This document shows positions 41,989 through 50,395 of a stretch of DNA of 64,000 bases, in pieces (the first letter of the stretch is position 1; every line of letters begins with the position of its first letter). A program made the translations under genes and the position numbers. This stretch comes from Antarctobacter aquimaris (GTDB lineage: Bacteria; Pseudomonadota; Alphaproteobacteria; Rhodobacterales; Rhodobacteraceae), in the NCBI RefSeq assembly GCF_900184945.1, contig NZ_FXYF01000005.1:186001-250000 (forward strand). The letters run 5' to 3'. The notes below the pieces were generated by a model. The model had not been told where the DNA came from and did no database searches. It saw only the letters and a program-made list of their open reading frames with translations.

Positions 41989-43272
41989 TCAGTCGGCACG
42001 GGGGGTCGCGTGACGGGCAAAGAACCAGTCGACGGTGTCCAGCGCCACCTGCCGCTCGGCGTCGCGCTCCTTGTACATCTCGTGAAAGGCGCCGTTGATC
42101 GCCACGAACTCGCAGACATAGTCGCCGCGCGCCTTGAGGCTGGCGGCGTTCAGACGGTCGCAGAAACGGGTGTGCCGCGACAGGTCCGCCGGCACGTCGC
42201 GCCATTGCGCATAGGGCTGGTAGGCGCGCAGGTCGCGCGTGCCGCTGACCAGCATGACCGGCACGTCCACCATCCGCGCCAGGTTCTCGGCGCGGCGCAT
42301 CTCGCGGACAAAGCGCACGGATTCCCGCGTCCAGTTCGTCGTCGATCCGCCGACCTGCGGCCCGACCCAGTTTTCCCCGGCGTAGTCCGCCGCGCGGATC
42401 GGGCCCCAATCAAAGGTGTCCCACATGTAGGTGCGCAGGTCGTAGCGCGCGCGGCTCTGGGTCATCATCGGCTCTTCGCCATCCTCGAAGCTGCGGCTGT
42501 CGGGCTGGTAGTCGCCAAAGGTGCGCGGCGCGGCGTAGCCGTCGCAACGCGTGTCGTCCCACAGCCAGGCCACGTCGCAGCGCCACCAGGATTGCAGCGC
42601 CACCCCGGTTTCCGAATAGATCCGCAGGTTCAGCCAGCTGTTCTGCTTGTCGGTGAAGCTGATGTAGTTCACATGGATCATCGCGCTGACCAGGGCGGCG
42701 GCGCGGAACGGGTTGTCAGGTCCCATCTGCTGGAAATAGCCGATCGCGATCGCCCCACCCATCGAGTTGGACGTCAAGTACAAGGGCGCGTCCGGCGCGC
42801 CCAGCGCGGCCATGTCCGCCTGCACCGCGTCGACAAAGGCGGCAAAATCGGTGACGTAATCGTCGAAATCCTCGATATGGCTCTTGTCGGTGTCGGGCAG
42901 CAGCCGAGGCGACATCCCCTGCCCGCGATGATCCACGACGTAGACCGGGCCAAAGTCGCGCGCGATGAAGTCGATCGCCGTCTCGGCGTACTCATAGGAC
43001 GGCTCGCTGCGGCCGGGCGCGATCACCAGCGCCCCGCGCGCGCCCGGTTCACAGCCGAAACGGCTGTAGCGCAGCCGGTAGCCATCCTGCGGCACGGCGA
43101 TCACCCGGCGCTCCCAGCCGGGCAGGTCCCCGGCCTCGGCGCAATCGGCGTCGCGGGCCAGGTAGGCGGTGATCCGGTCCAGCACGGTCGTTTCGTCCAG
43201 CGCCTGGACCGGGCCGCCCGGCAACATGGCCAGCAGGACGCAGAGCGCCGCCAGTATCCCCCGCAGACCCAT
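41989..43272 (-). CDS. Secreted alpha/beta hydrolase, lysophospholipase-like
   Basis: This 427-residue protein has a signal peptide (cleavage near VQAL, residue 24) and an alpha/beta-hydrolase fold of the PldB type. YVVDHRGQGMSPRLLPD is the family's HRGQG block. The nucleophile motif is SNSMGG (Ser about 170), in which the first Gly of the usual GxSxG is Ser. The acid lies in LVSGTRDLRAY and the histidine in NGAFHEMYKERD, matching PldB's HE-x-x-x-E-x-D ending. It probably acts on lysophospholipids in the periplasm. It is monocistronic, between sseA and smpB. Confidence 0.85.
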   Translation of the reverse strand: MGLRGILAALCVLLAMLPGGPVQALDETTVLDRITAYLARDADCAEAGDLPGWERRVIAVPQDGYRLRYSRFGCEPGARGALVIAPGRSEPSYEYAETAIDFIARDFGPVYVVDHRGQGMSPRLLPDTDKSHIEDFDDYVTDFAAFVDAVQADMAALGAPDAPLYLTSNSMGGAIAIGYFQQMGPDNPFRAAALVSAMIHVNYISFTDKQNSWLNLRIYSETGVALQSWWRCDVAWLWDDTRCDGYAAPRTFGDYQPDSRSFEDGEEPMMTQSRARYDLRTYMWDTFDWGPIRAADYAGENWVGPQVGGSTTNWTRESVRFVREMRRAENLARMVDVPVMLVSGTRDLRAYQPYAQWRDVPADLSRHTRFCDRLNAASLKARGDYVCEFVAINGAFHEMYKERDAERQVALDTVDWFFARHATPRAD

Positions 43273-43358
43273 GCGCGCCGCCCTTCCCTGCCGTGGCCGT
43301 CACGGCAAAGGATCGGACGACCGGTGCGCCCAGGTCAAGCGGCTTGGCGCCGGGGCCC

Positions 43359-43835
43359 TCAGCCGCCCTGTTTCAGCAGGCGCTGCTTCTGGCGGTTCCA
43401 GTCGCGCTTGGCCTCGGATTCGCGCTTGTCGTGGATCTTCTTGCCCTTGGCGATGCCGATCTTCAGCTTCACCTTGCCCTTGTGGTTGAAGTACATCACC
43501 AGCGGCACCAGCGTCATGCCCTCGCGCTGGGTGGCGTTCCACAGGCGGGCCAGCTCGCGCTTCGACGCCAGCAACTTGCGCCGCCGCCGCTCCTCGTGGC
43601 CGAACATGGCGCGGTCGTAGGGCGCGATGTAGCCGTTCACCAGCCACAGCTCGCCGTCCTTCACCTCGGCATAGCTTTCGGCGATGTTCGAGGTGTTCTC
43701 GCGCAGCGACTTCACCTCGGACCCGGTCAGGATGATCCCGCATTCGAGATCGTCCTCGATGGCGTAGTCAAAGCGCGCGCGCCGGTTGTCGGCGATCACC
43801 TTGTAGTTCGGGTTGCTGTCGGGTTTCTTGGCCAT
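43359..43835 (-). CDS. smpB: tmRNA-binding protein SmpB
   Basis: This 158-residue protein brings tmRNA to stalled ribosomes. Markers are [30 protein letters not shown] near the N terminus and [47 protein letters not shown] follows, and the basic tail ends [14 protein letters not shown]. Length is standard. The tmRNA gene is not in this window. Confidence 0.97.
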   Translation of the reverse strand: MAKKPDSNPNYKVIADNRRARFDYAIEDDLECGIILTGSEVKSLRENTSNIAESYAEVKDGELWLVNGYIAPYDRAMFGHEERRRRKLLASKRELARLWNATQREGMTLVPLVMYFNHKGKVKLKIGIAKGKKIHDKRESEAKRDWNRQKQRLLKQGG

Positions 43836-43992
43836 GGTGCGCCTAGATAGTCACTGCATCGCGCCCTGTCCATGTCTTGCGCACCTGTCGCCGCCAGATC
43901 GGCGGCGGGCGATTTTGCCGCTCGCGACCCTTGACAATCGCGCCTCGGCACAGTGCCTCTAGGGCAATCGCCCAAGGAAAGGCAGGCCCAGG

Positions 43993-45405
43993 ATGCACCG
44001 CTACACCCGCGACATGATCGGCCACGGCCCCGACCGCCCCGACCCGCAGTGGCCCGGCGGCGCCCGCGTGGCCGTGCAATTCGTGCTGAACTACGAGGAA
44101 GGCGGCGAGAACTGCCTGCTGCACGGCGATGGCGCCTCCGAAGGCTTTCTGTCGGACATCCCCGGCGCCGCGCCCTGGCCGGGCGAGCGGCACTGGAACA
44201 TGGAATCGATCTACGAATACGGCGCGCGGGCCGGGTTCTGGCGGCTGCACCGGCTGTTCACCGGCGCGGGCGTGCCGCTGACGATCTACGGCGTCGCCAC
44301 GGCGCTGGCGCGCTCTCCCGAACAGGTCGAGGCGATGTCGGATGCCGGCTGGGAAATCGCCAGCCACGGGCTGAAATGGATCGAACACCGCAACATGCCC
44401 GAGGACGAGGAGCGCGCCCAGATCCAGGAGGCGATCCGCCTGCACACCGAGGTGACGGGCACGCCGCCGCGCGGCTGGTACACCGGGCGCTGCTCGATGA
44501 ACACCCTGCGTCTGGTGGCCGAAACCGGGCAGATGGCCTATGTGTCGGACACCTACGACGATGACCTGCCCTACTGGCGCGACTTCGGCGGCAGGCCGCA
44601 GCTGATCATCCCCTACACGCTGGAAGCCAACGACATGCGCTTTGCCGGGGCGCCCGGCTGGGTCACCGGGCAGGACTTTGGCCAGTACCTCTGCGACGCC
44701 TTCGACACGCTCTACGCCGAAGGGCAGGAGGGCCGGCCGGCGATGATGAGCGTCGGATTGCACTGCCGCCTGGTCGGCCGCCCGGGCAAGATCGCCGGGC
44801 TGAAGCGCTTTCTCGACCATATCGCCGGACATGAAGGCGTCTGGACCCCCACGCGGTTGCAGATCGCCGAACACTGGGCCGCCACCCATCCGCCCGTGAC
44901 GGCCGAGCGCCCGTCAAGCATGGACCGCGAGACCTTTGTCACCCGCTTTGGCGGCATCTACGAACACAGCGCCTGGGTGGCCGAGCGCGCGTTTGACCTG
45001 GAGTTGGGTCCGGCGCACGACCGTCCCGCCGGGCTGGCCAATGCGCTGGCCCGCGCCTTTCGCCGCGCCACGCCGGCCGAACGCCTGGAGGTGCTCAAGG
45101 CCCACCCCGACCTTGCCGGCAAGCTCGCCGCCGCGCGCCGCCTGACGACCGAGTCGACCGCCGAACAGGCCAGCGCCGGCCTCGACGCCCTGACCGACGC
45201 CGAGCGCACCCGCTTTACCGAACTGAACGACGCCTACACCGCCAAACACGGCTTTCCCTTCATCATCGCCGTGCGCGACCATGACAAACACGGCATCCTC
45301 GCCGCCTTCGAACGGCGCCTCTGCAACGACAGCGAAACCGAATTCACCGAGGCCTGCCGCCAGGTGGAACGCATCGCGCGCCTGCGCCTCGAAGCCGCTC
45401 TCTGA
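43993..45405 (+). CDS. puuE-uraD: Fused allantoinase PuuE and OHCU decarboxylase UraD
   Basis: This 470-residue bifunctional protein joins two steps of uric-acid breakdown. Residues about 1-300 form a NodB-type polysaccharide-deacetylase fold of the PuuE allantoinase family (VAVQFVLNYEEGGENCLLHGD; WEIASHGLKWIEHRNM; YTGRCSMNTLRLV). Residues about 310-470 form a UraD domain (FVTRFGGIYEHSAWVAERAF; LKAHPDLAGKLAAA; TESTAEQASAGLDALT; KHGFPFIIAVRDHDKHGILAAFE), which decarboxylates OHCU to S-allantoin. It precedes allA on the same strand. Uricase and HIU hydrolase are not in the window. The fusion removes the need for separate genes; no internal start is needed. Confidence 0.93.
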   Translation: MHRYTRDMIGHGPDRPDPQWPGGARVAVQFVLNYEEGGENCLLHGDGASEGFLSDIPGAAPWPGERHWNMESIYEYGARAGFWRLHRLFTGAGVPLTIYGVATALARSPEQVEAMSDAGWEIASHGLKWIEHRNMPEDEERAQIQEAIRLHTEVTGTPPRGWYTGRCSMNTLRLVAETGQMAYVSDTYDDDLPYWRDFGGRPQLIIPYTLEANDMRFAGAPGWVTGQDFGQYLCDAFDTLYAEGQEGRPAMMSVGLHCRLVGRPGKIAGLKRFLDHIAGHEGVWTPTRLQIAEHWAATHPPVTAERPSSMDRETFVTRFGGIYEHSAWVAERAFDLELGPAHDRPAGLANALARAFRRATPAERLEVLKAHPDLAGKLAAARRLTTESTAEQASAGLDALTDAERTRFTELNDAYTAKHGFPFIIAVRDHDKHGILAAFERRLCNDSETEFTEACRQVERIARLRLEAAL

Positions 45406-45412
45406 CCCCGTG

Positions 45413-45474
45413 TTTCTTCTCTCTCCAAATACCTCCGGGGGAGTCGCGCGCCGCGCGACGGGGGCAGCGCCCCC
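45413..45474 (-). repeat. Intergenic two-hairpin element, copy B
   Basis: On the minus strand this reads GGGGGC-GCT-GCCCCC, then an inner hairpin with arms GTCGCGCG/CGCGCGAC, then CCCCCGGAGGTATTT and AGAAGAAA. It lies between puuE-uraD and allA, oriented against both genes. It shares its layout with copies A (33628) and C (50431). Confidence 0.7.
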
Positions 45475-45498
45475 CTCCCCCGCCAAACAGGACAGACC

Positions 45499-45993
45499 AT
45501 GCCGCAGATCATCGCCCAACCGCTGACCCAGGCCGCCTTTGCCCCCTTCGGCGAGGTGCTCGACACCCAGGGTGCCCCCGACCGGATCATCAACGCCGGC
45601 AAATGCGGCCGTTACCATGACCGCGCGCGGCTGGACTTCGGCCCCGGCGGGCGGGCGGGCATCAGCCTGTTCGACGCCGAACCGCGCGCCCTGCCCTACC
45701 TGCTCGACATGGTCGAACGCCACCCCGAGGGCAGCCAGGCCTTTCTGCCGATGCACCGCAACCCCTGGCTGGTGATCGTCGCCGAGGCGGGCGACATCCC
45801 CGGGCCGGTGCATGCCTTCCTCGCCGCGCCCGGCCAAGGGGTGAACCTGCATCGCGGCACCTGGCACGGAGTGCTGACGCCGCTGGCCGCGCCCGGCCTC
45901 TTTGCCGTGGTGGACCGCATCGGCGACACCGCGAACCTGACGGAACACATGCTGGACACCCCGCTGACGATCGTCGCGCCCGACACCCCCTGA
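45499..45993 (+). CDS. allA: Ureidoglycolate lyase AllA
   Basis: This 164-residue cupin-like enzyme cleaves ureidoglycolate to glyoxylate and urea, the step following allantoate degradation. Family motifs include LTQAAFAPFGEVLDT near the start, INAGKCGRYHDRARLDF, GSQAFLPMHRNPWLVIVA and HRGTWHGVLTPL, which carries the conserved histidines. It is downstream of the puuE-uraD fusion and separated only by repeat copy B, so the pair probably forms a ureide operon. Confidence 0.94.
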   Translation: MPQIIAQPLTQAAFAPFGEVLDTQGAPDRIINAGKCGRYHDRARLDFGPGGRAGISLFDAEPRALPYLLDMVERHPEGSQAFLPMHRNPWLVIVAEAGDIPGPVHAFLAAPGQGVNLHRGTWHGVLTPLAAPGLFAVVDRIGDTANLTEHMLDTPLTIVAPDTP

Positions 45994-45995
45994 CG

Positions 45996-46023
45996 AAAAA
46001 GGGGCCCCCGACGGGGACCCCTT
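45996..46023. terminator. Bidirectional terminator between allA and a small convergent gene
   Basis: A hairpin with arms AAGGGGCCCCC and GGGGACCCCTT (one mismatch, loop GAC) is flanked by a run of A on its left. On the minus strand it ends in TTTTT, fitting an intrinsic stop for the small gene at 46088-46387; it may also serve allA. Confidence 0.75.
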
Positions 46024-46087
46024 CCTGCCGCAATGCCTGGACGCATCGCGGTCTTCCCCGCCGGGGCGGGGACTGCTCGGGCGGGAA

Positions 46088-46387
46088 TCAGCGGTAGCGG
46101 TAGCAGGTGTTGGTGCGGCGGTCCCAATGGGCATTGCCGCAGGGGTTGCGGTTCCATTGCTTCTGCCGCCACGGCTTGTGATGCTGCTGGCGGTATTGCT
46201 TGTGGTGCATCACCCGGCCCCGGTAGTTGTGGTGCTCGATGGCCTGGCCAAGGATGTAGAGACCGACGGCGGCGCCGAGGAAGCGCTTGAATTCCCTGTC
46301 ATGGCCCGCCTGTGCGGGCGCGGCCGTGGACAGCGTGGCAATCAGGGCGCCGGCGGCAAGAACGGCAGTGATGAATCGTGCAGACAT
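46088..46387 (-). CDS. Small secreted His/Arg-rich protein of unknown function
   Basis: This 99-residue protein has a signal peptide (cleavage near AQAG, residue 28). A short hydrophobic patch follows (AAVGLYILGQAIEHH), then a basic, His-, Gln- and Trp-rich tail (HHKQYRQQHHKPWRQKQW) with two cysteines near the end (NPCGNAHW, NTCYRYR). The ATG follows GAGAGGATCC. I do not recognise a function; metal or polyanion binding is possible from composition. It is divergent from the next small secreted gene. Confidence 0.65.
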   Translation of the reverse strand: MSARFITAVLAAGALIATLSTAAPAQAGHDREFKRFLGAAVGLYILGQAIEHHNYRGRVMHHKQYRQQHHKPWRQKQWNRNPCGNAHWDRRTNTCYRYR

Positions 46388-46491
46388 AAGGTGGATCCTC
46401 TCTGAATTGACCTCCGGGTCACAGCCGTCCCGCGCGGGGCGGCAGGGGTTCAGCCTGGTCCCGCCCCGCCCTGCGGCGCAATATCAAGCCC

Positions 46492-46508
46492 CGGTTATCC
46501 GATAACCG
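46492..46508. promoter_or_regulatory. Operator-like palindrome between divergent small genes
   Basis: CGGTTAT-CCG-ATAACCG is a perfect 7-bp inverted repeat in the 178-base space between two divergent secreted-protein genes. A third CGGTTAT half-site lies at 46525-46531, 33 bases (about three helical turns) after the first. This layout resembles a regulator binding region; the regulator is unknown. Confidence 0.45.
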
Positions 46509-46565
46509 CCCTGCCAGCCCTTTACGGTTATTGAATTTCCCGGACGCAGGGCGCAGGTTGGCGGC

Positions 46566-46892
46566 ATGCGTTCACAGGTCATCATCATCATGTCCCGGAC
46601 ACTCGCCCGCCTTCTTGGCCCGCTGCTGCTGGTGCTTGCGTTGGCCTTGCCCGGGGCCGCCGCCGCCGACTGCTACGTCTCCTACAAGGCCAAGCAGGAC
46701 CAGCCGCTGCGCCTGCATTACGGCGTGCTGGTGATCGGCGGCAGTTGCCCCTCCGGCGGGCAGGCCGCCAACATCGCCGCAAGCCGCCTTGCATCCGGCG
46801 GCTGGACCCTCTTGAATGTGGTCAGGATGTCGACCAGTCCGCCCTCCAGTTCAGAACGAGCGAATGCCGGCCAATTCTATCTCCGTTACTGA
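46566..46892 (+). CDS. Small secreted protein of unknown function
   Basis: This 108-residue protein has a signal peptide, with start at 46566 or at the in-frame ATG at 46590; cleavage is near AAAAD. The mature part of about 75 residues has two cysteines (ADCYVSYK, GGSCPSGG) that could form one disulfide, and a YGVLVIGG strand. I recognise no family. Its 3' end overlaps the next gene by 29 bases, which supports co-transcription with the putative membrane regulator. Confidence 0.55.
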   Translation: MRSQVIIIMSRTLARLLGPLLLVLALALPGAAAADCYVSYKAKQDQPLRLHYGVLVIGGSCPSGGQAANIAASRLASGGWTLLNVVRMSTSPPSSSERANAGQFYLRY

Positions 46893-47568
46893 CAGCCGCC
46901 GCTCCGGCACGCGCATCGTCGCGGCCGGAATCGCCGCCATCGTCGCCATCCTCGCGCTGGCCGGCGGTCTGCTGATGCTGACCCTGCCCGACGCCAACGC
47001 CTTCAACGCGCGGGTCGAGCGGATCTTTGTCGAGAACGACAACCTGACCAGCCAGGCCGAGGTCAAGCTGCTGGAGATCCTCGCGCAGTCCGGCACCGCC
47101 TTTTCCGACACGCTGGCCAGTTACCGGGTGGTGATCTTTGTCCTGCTGGTCTTTGCCACCGCGCTGCTGGTGGCGGCGCTGGTCTTCCTGGTGCTGCTGA
47201 TCTCGCTCAACCGGCGCATGGCGCAGGTGGAACGCTCGGGCATCCAGGTCAGCTCGCTGATCATCTCGCGCGAGGAAAACACCGTCTATCTCAACACCAT
47301 GGGCTTCAAGCTGACCGAGGCGATGATGGAGACGCTGGCCGTTCTGGCCGAGGCGCGGCTGGACGACGAGATGCTGACCGGCGCACAGATCGAGGCGGTG
47401 ATCTCGGGCCGCTCGGAGGCGGATTGCGACGAGGCCGCAGGTGCTACCCGGATCAAGCGGCTGCGCGACGGGCTGGGCAACCAGATCGTCAGCGAGCTGC
47501 TGGTCAAGAACATCGCCCGGCGCGGTTACATGCTGGCCATCGACAAGGGCGTGATCGAGGTGGTCTGA
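46864..47568 (+). CDS. Putative membrane-anchored winged-helix regulator
   Basis: This 234-residue protein starts at the ATG beginning MPANSISVTD. It has two membrane helices (about residues 17-40 and 84-112) separated by a short periplasmic loop, so both termini should be cytoplasmic. Residues about 135-232 resemble an OmpR/ToxR-type winged helix: GFKLTEAMMETLAVLAEARL-like helices, a TRIKRLRDGLG recognition-helix-like segment and a final RRGYML wing comparable to the RGxGYxL wing of that family. No receiver domain is present. It may sense a membrane or periplasmic cue and bind DNA. The assignment is by pattern recognition and should be treated as tentative. Confidence 0.6.
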   Translation: MPANSISVTDSRRSGTRIVAAGIAAIVAILALAGGLLMLTLPDANAFNARVERIFVENDNLTSQAEVKLLEILAQSGTAFSDTLASYRVVIFVLLVFATALLVAALVFLVLLISLNRRMAQVERSGIQVSSLIISREENTVYLNTMGFKLTEAMMETLAVLAEARLDDEMLTGAQIEAVISGRSEADCDEAAGATRIKRLRDGLGNQIVSELLVKNIARRGYMLAIDKGVIEVV

Positions 47569-47591
47569 GCGAGACTCCCAAGAGCCGCCCC

Positions 47592-48308
47592 TTACCCTTC
47601 CCTGACAAAGGTCAGGTAATGCGGCACCCGGCCCTCGCGCAGCGCCTTCTGTTCGTAGCGGGTCGAGGTCCAGTCGTCCCAGGGCCTGCGCCAGTCGGCG
47701 GGGCGCTCGGCGGTCCAGCGGAACCCGGCCTTGGGCACTTCGACCAGCGTCTGGCGAACGTAGTCCGGGATGTCGGTCGCCACGCGGAACTCGGCCCCCG
47801 GCCGCATCGCGCGCGCCAGCGGCGCCAGGTGCTCGGGCGTCACGAAGCGCCGCTTGTGGTGCTTCTTCTTGGGCCATGGGTCCGGATACAGCAGAAAGGC
47901 CTTGTCGATCGACCCCTCCGGCAGCACGTCGAACAGGTTGCGCACGTCGCCCGGGTAGACCCGGAGGTTCTGCACCCCGGCCTCGCGGATCTTGCCCAGC
48001 AGCATGGCCACGACGTTGATGAAGGCCTCGGCCCCGATGATCCCGACCCCCGGGTACAGCGCCGCCTGGTGCACCATGTGTTCGCCGCCGCCAAAGCCGA
48101 TCTCCAGCCAGACCGGCGCGTCGCCGAACAGCGCGTCCAGGTCCAGCGGTTGCCGCGTCGGGTTGACCTCCCAGTCGACCGGGCCGGGCGACAGGTGGTC
48201 CAGATCCTCCTGCAGGTACTCTTCCTGCTTCGGGCGCAGGGTCTTGCCCCGCACGCGGCCGTAGAAATTGCGCCACGGCGCGTCGGGATGCTTGTTCGAA
48301 CTGGTCAT
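47592..48308 (-). CDS. trmB: tRNA (guanine-N7-)-methyltransferase TrmB
   Basis: This 238-residue enzyme methylates G46 of tRNAs. It has the SAM-binding motif WLEIGFGGGEHMVHQA, the family signature DKAFLLYPDPWPKKKHHKRRFV and the C-terminal TSTRYEQKALREGR motif. It closes the conserved block that begins with miaB, although three inserted hydrolase-like genes separate it from metK here. Start ATG at 48308 gives standard length. Confidence 0.97.
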   Translation of the reverse strand: MTSSNKHPDAPWRNFYGRVRGKTLRPKQEEYLQEDLDHLSPGPVDWEVNPTRQPLDLDALFGDAPVWLEIGFGGGEHMVHQAALYPGVGIIGAEAFINVVAMLLGKIREAGVQNLRVYPGDVRNLFDVLPEGSIDKAFLLYPDPWPKKKHHKRRFVTPEHLAPLARAMRPGAEFRVATDIPDYVRQTLVEVPKAGFRWTAERPADWRRPWDDWTSTRYEQKALREGRVPHYLTFVREG

Positions 48309-48334
48309 GGCGGCGAGGCTTTAGCGCCTCCCGC

Positions 48335-48973
48335 CTATTCGTGCAAGACGCCCGCCGCCAGCAGCTCGGCCCGCGAGGGGAACCAGATGGTGCTGCGCAT
48401 CCGTTTCGTCTCGATCGCGAAAGCGGGATCGACCCCGCGGGAGATCATGTAGGTCATTTCCTTGTGGATTTCGCTCTGGGTGTCCTCATAGACCCAGGAC
48501 GCGAAATCGAAGGGCGTCTCCCAGCCCTCGTCCTGCCGCCAGGAATCGTAATAGGTGCGCATCGCTTCCGCCGACCAGCTGCGCTGGTGAAAGCCCAGCT
48601 TGCCGCCGCGCTCCAGCGTCCGCCGGGCCCCAGCGAGAAAGACCGTCACGCAGGACGAACTGCATTCGCCGGTCACCCGCGTGTCCAGCTCGAAGTCCAT
48701 GACCAGGCGGGCCATCTCCTGCCCGGCCCAGACGCCGCCACCGACCGAATTGAGCCACAGCTCGGTGATGCCGTCGTTGACGCGCAACAGCGCCAGCAAC
48801 TCGTCGACGTCCTCGGACTCGATCTCGGTGTTCTTGGGATCGCGCGCCGCCTCGCCGTCGTAGAACAGCGTGCTGCCCTCGATGCGGAACTTGCCGCTGG
48901 CCTCCTGCTGCTGGCTTTCGGCCATGGCAAGGACCGGCACCAGGCAGATCAGAACGGTACGGCACAGCAGCAT
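48335..48973 (-). CDS. Secreted ClpP-fold (crotonase-like) protein
   Basis: This 212-residue protein has a signal peptide (cleavage near AMAE, residue 19). The start MLLCRTV was chosen because TGAGGA lies just upstream. The core ITELWLNSVGGGVWAGQEMARLV and VTGECSSSCVTVFLAGARRT resembles the COG3904 group of periplasmic ClpP-like proteins: a Gly-rich oxyanion turn, then a Ser/Cys-rich nucleophile loop, and KLGFHQR supplying a histidine. Peptidase activity is possible but unproven. It lies upstream of trmB. Confidence 0.75.
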   Translation of the reverse strand: MLLCRTVLICLVPVLAMAESQQQEASGKFRIEGSTLFYDGEAARDPKNTEIESEDVDELLALLRVNDGITELWLNSVGGGVWAGQEMARLVMDFELDTRVTGECSSSCVTVFLAGARRTLERGGKLGFHQRSWSAEAMRTYYDSWRQDEGWETPFDFASWVYEDTQSEIHKEMTYMISRGVDPAFAIETKRMRSTIWFPSRAELLAAGVLHE

Positions 48974-49053
48974 GGGGGTCCTCACATCGCAACGAGTCAC
49001 TGCGGCGCATCAAACCCCGCGCCCGCCCGGGGGGCAAGCCCGATGCGCCCCGC

Positions 49054-49602
49054 TCAGGGCGCGATCAGGATGCTGCCCAGCACCTCCAGCCCGTCGCCCC
49101 CGCGGCGCACCACCAGCGCCTCGCCCGACCGCGTGCCGCGCCCGGTCAGCGCGCTGATGTTGACCTGGTGGGTAACGACGATCAGCCGTTCGTCCCGCCG
49201 CGCCTCCAGCACCATCCGCGCCTCGGCGGTGCGGGCCTCGCGGTCGCTGAACTCGGCAAAGAACGAGTCGAAGGCCGGCACCACCTCCACCGGGCCGAGG
49301 TCCAGCAGCTCGGCGGTCTCAAGGCAGCGGCACCACTGGCTGGTCAGCACCACGTCAAAGACGATGCCCTGCGCGCGGAACGCCGCCCCGATGGCCCGCG
49401 CCTGCGCCCGGCCTGCATCGTCCAGATTGCGTTGCGTGGCGCAATCGCCCAGCACAAAACCCGCCGGATCGCCGGTGCCCGGCGCCTGCGCGTGCCGCAT
49501 CAGGACAAAGGCGCCGGGTTGCCCCAGCGCCTCCCAGTCGTTCGCGGCCGCGATCCCCCCCGGCCAGAGCAGCCCAAGGACCAGCAGCAGCGCCCGGATC
49601 AC
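49054..49602 (-). CDS. Secreted histidine phosphatase family protein
   Basis: This 182-residue protein has a signal peptide (cleavage near IAAA, residue 19) and a branch-1 histidine phosphatase core. The RHG motif appears as LMRHAQAPG. LTSQWCRCLETAELL is the typical conserved segment, and VVTHQVNISALTG carries the second active-site His. The GTG start overlaps the stop of the upstream hydrolase by four bases. Substrate unknown; the location suggests the periplasm. Confidence 0.85.
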   Translation of the reverse strand: MIRALLLVLGLLWPGGIAAANDWEALGQPGAFVLMRHAQAPGTGDPAGFVLGDCATQRNLDDAGRAQARAIGAAFRAQGIVFDVVLTSQWCRCLETAELLDLGPVEVVPAFDSFFAEFSDREARTAEARMVLEARRDERLIVVTHQVNISALTGRGTRSGEALVVRRGGDGLEVLGSILIAP

Positions 49603-50342
49603 AGCCGGTCGTCCAGGAACGCCAGCAGCCCTTCCCAGCTGCCCTGGTCGGCGGTCAGGTCATAGTCGTTCGAGCCGTAGACGGTAAAGCTGTGCCGCGC
49701 CCCGCCAAAGACCTGTGCGCCGTGCTGCACGCCCGCCGCCTGCAACTGGTCCAGCAGCGACGCCAGGTCCGCCATGCCGGACACCGGGTCCGCGCTGCCA
49801 TGGAACAGCATGACCGGCGCGCTGGTGGCGCTGTAGTCCTGCCCCTCGGGCGTGCCCAGCCCGCCGTGGAAGCTGACAAAGCCGTCCAGCTCGGCGCCCG
49901 CGCGCGCCGCCTCCAGCACCGCCGCCCCGCCAAAGCAATAGCCCATCATCACCACGCCCTCGGTCGCGCCGGGGATGTTGACCGCCTCCATGATCGAGCC
50001 CATCAGCCGGGCGCGGAACTCGTCGCGGTCTCCATACAGCGCGCCGGACAAAGCGCGGTTCTCGTCCACCGTGGTCGGGTTCACGTCGGCGCCGTAGACG
50101 TCGATGGCAAAGGCGGTGTAGCCCAGCGCGGCCAGCATCTCGGCGCGGCGCTCCTCGTACTCGGTCATGCCGTCCCAATCGTGCACGATCAGCACTGTGC
50201 CCTTGGGGGTGATGGCGGTGTTGGTGGCGACATACCCTTCATAGGTGCGGTCGCCCACGGTGTACTGGTGATAGCCGGCCTGAATCTCGGCCTGGGCGGC
50301 GCCCGCCACCAGCACGGCGGCGGCGAAAAAGCTGCGGATCAT
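49599..50342 (-). CDS. Secreted dienelactone hydrolase family protein
   Basis: This 247-residue protein has a signal peptide (cleavage near AQAE, residue 19) and a DLH fold. The nucleophile is Cys about 136 in MMGYCFGGAA, with Asp about 185 in HGSADPVSG and His about 217 in GARHSFT, a complete Cys-Asp-His triad. GGAGA precedes the ATG. It is coupled to the histidine phosphatase by a GTGA overlap. Substrate unknown; periplasmic ester hydrolysis is the family-level expectation. Confidence 0.87.
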   Translation of the reverse strand: MIRSFFAAAVLVAGAAQAEIQAGYHQYTVGDRTYEGYVATNTAITPKGTVLIVHDWDGMTEYEERRAEMLAALGYTAFAIDVYGADVNPTTVDENRALSGALYGDRDEFRARLMGSIMEAVNIPGATEGVVMMGYCFGGAAVLEAARAGAELDGFVSFHGGLGTPEGQDYSATSAPVMLFHGSADPVSGMADLASLLDQLQAAGVQHGAQVFGGARHSFTVYGSNDYDLTADQGSWEGLLAFLDDRL

Positions 50343-50395
50343 GTCGGTGTCTCCTGTCTGGTGTCTCCCTCGCAAGAGGATAGCCCGTCCGCGCA

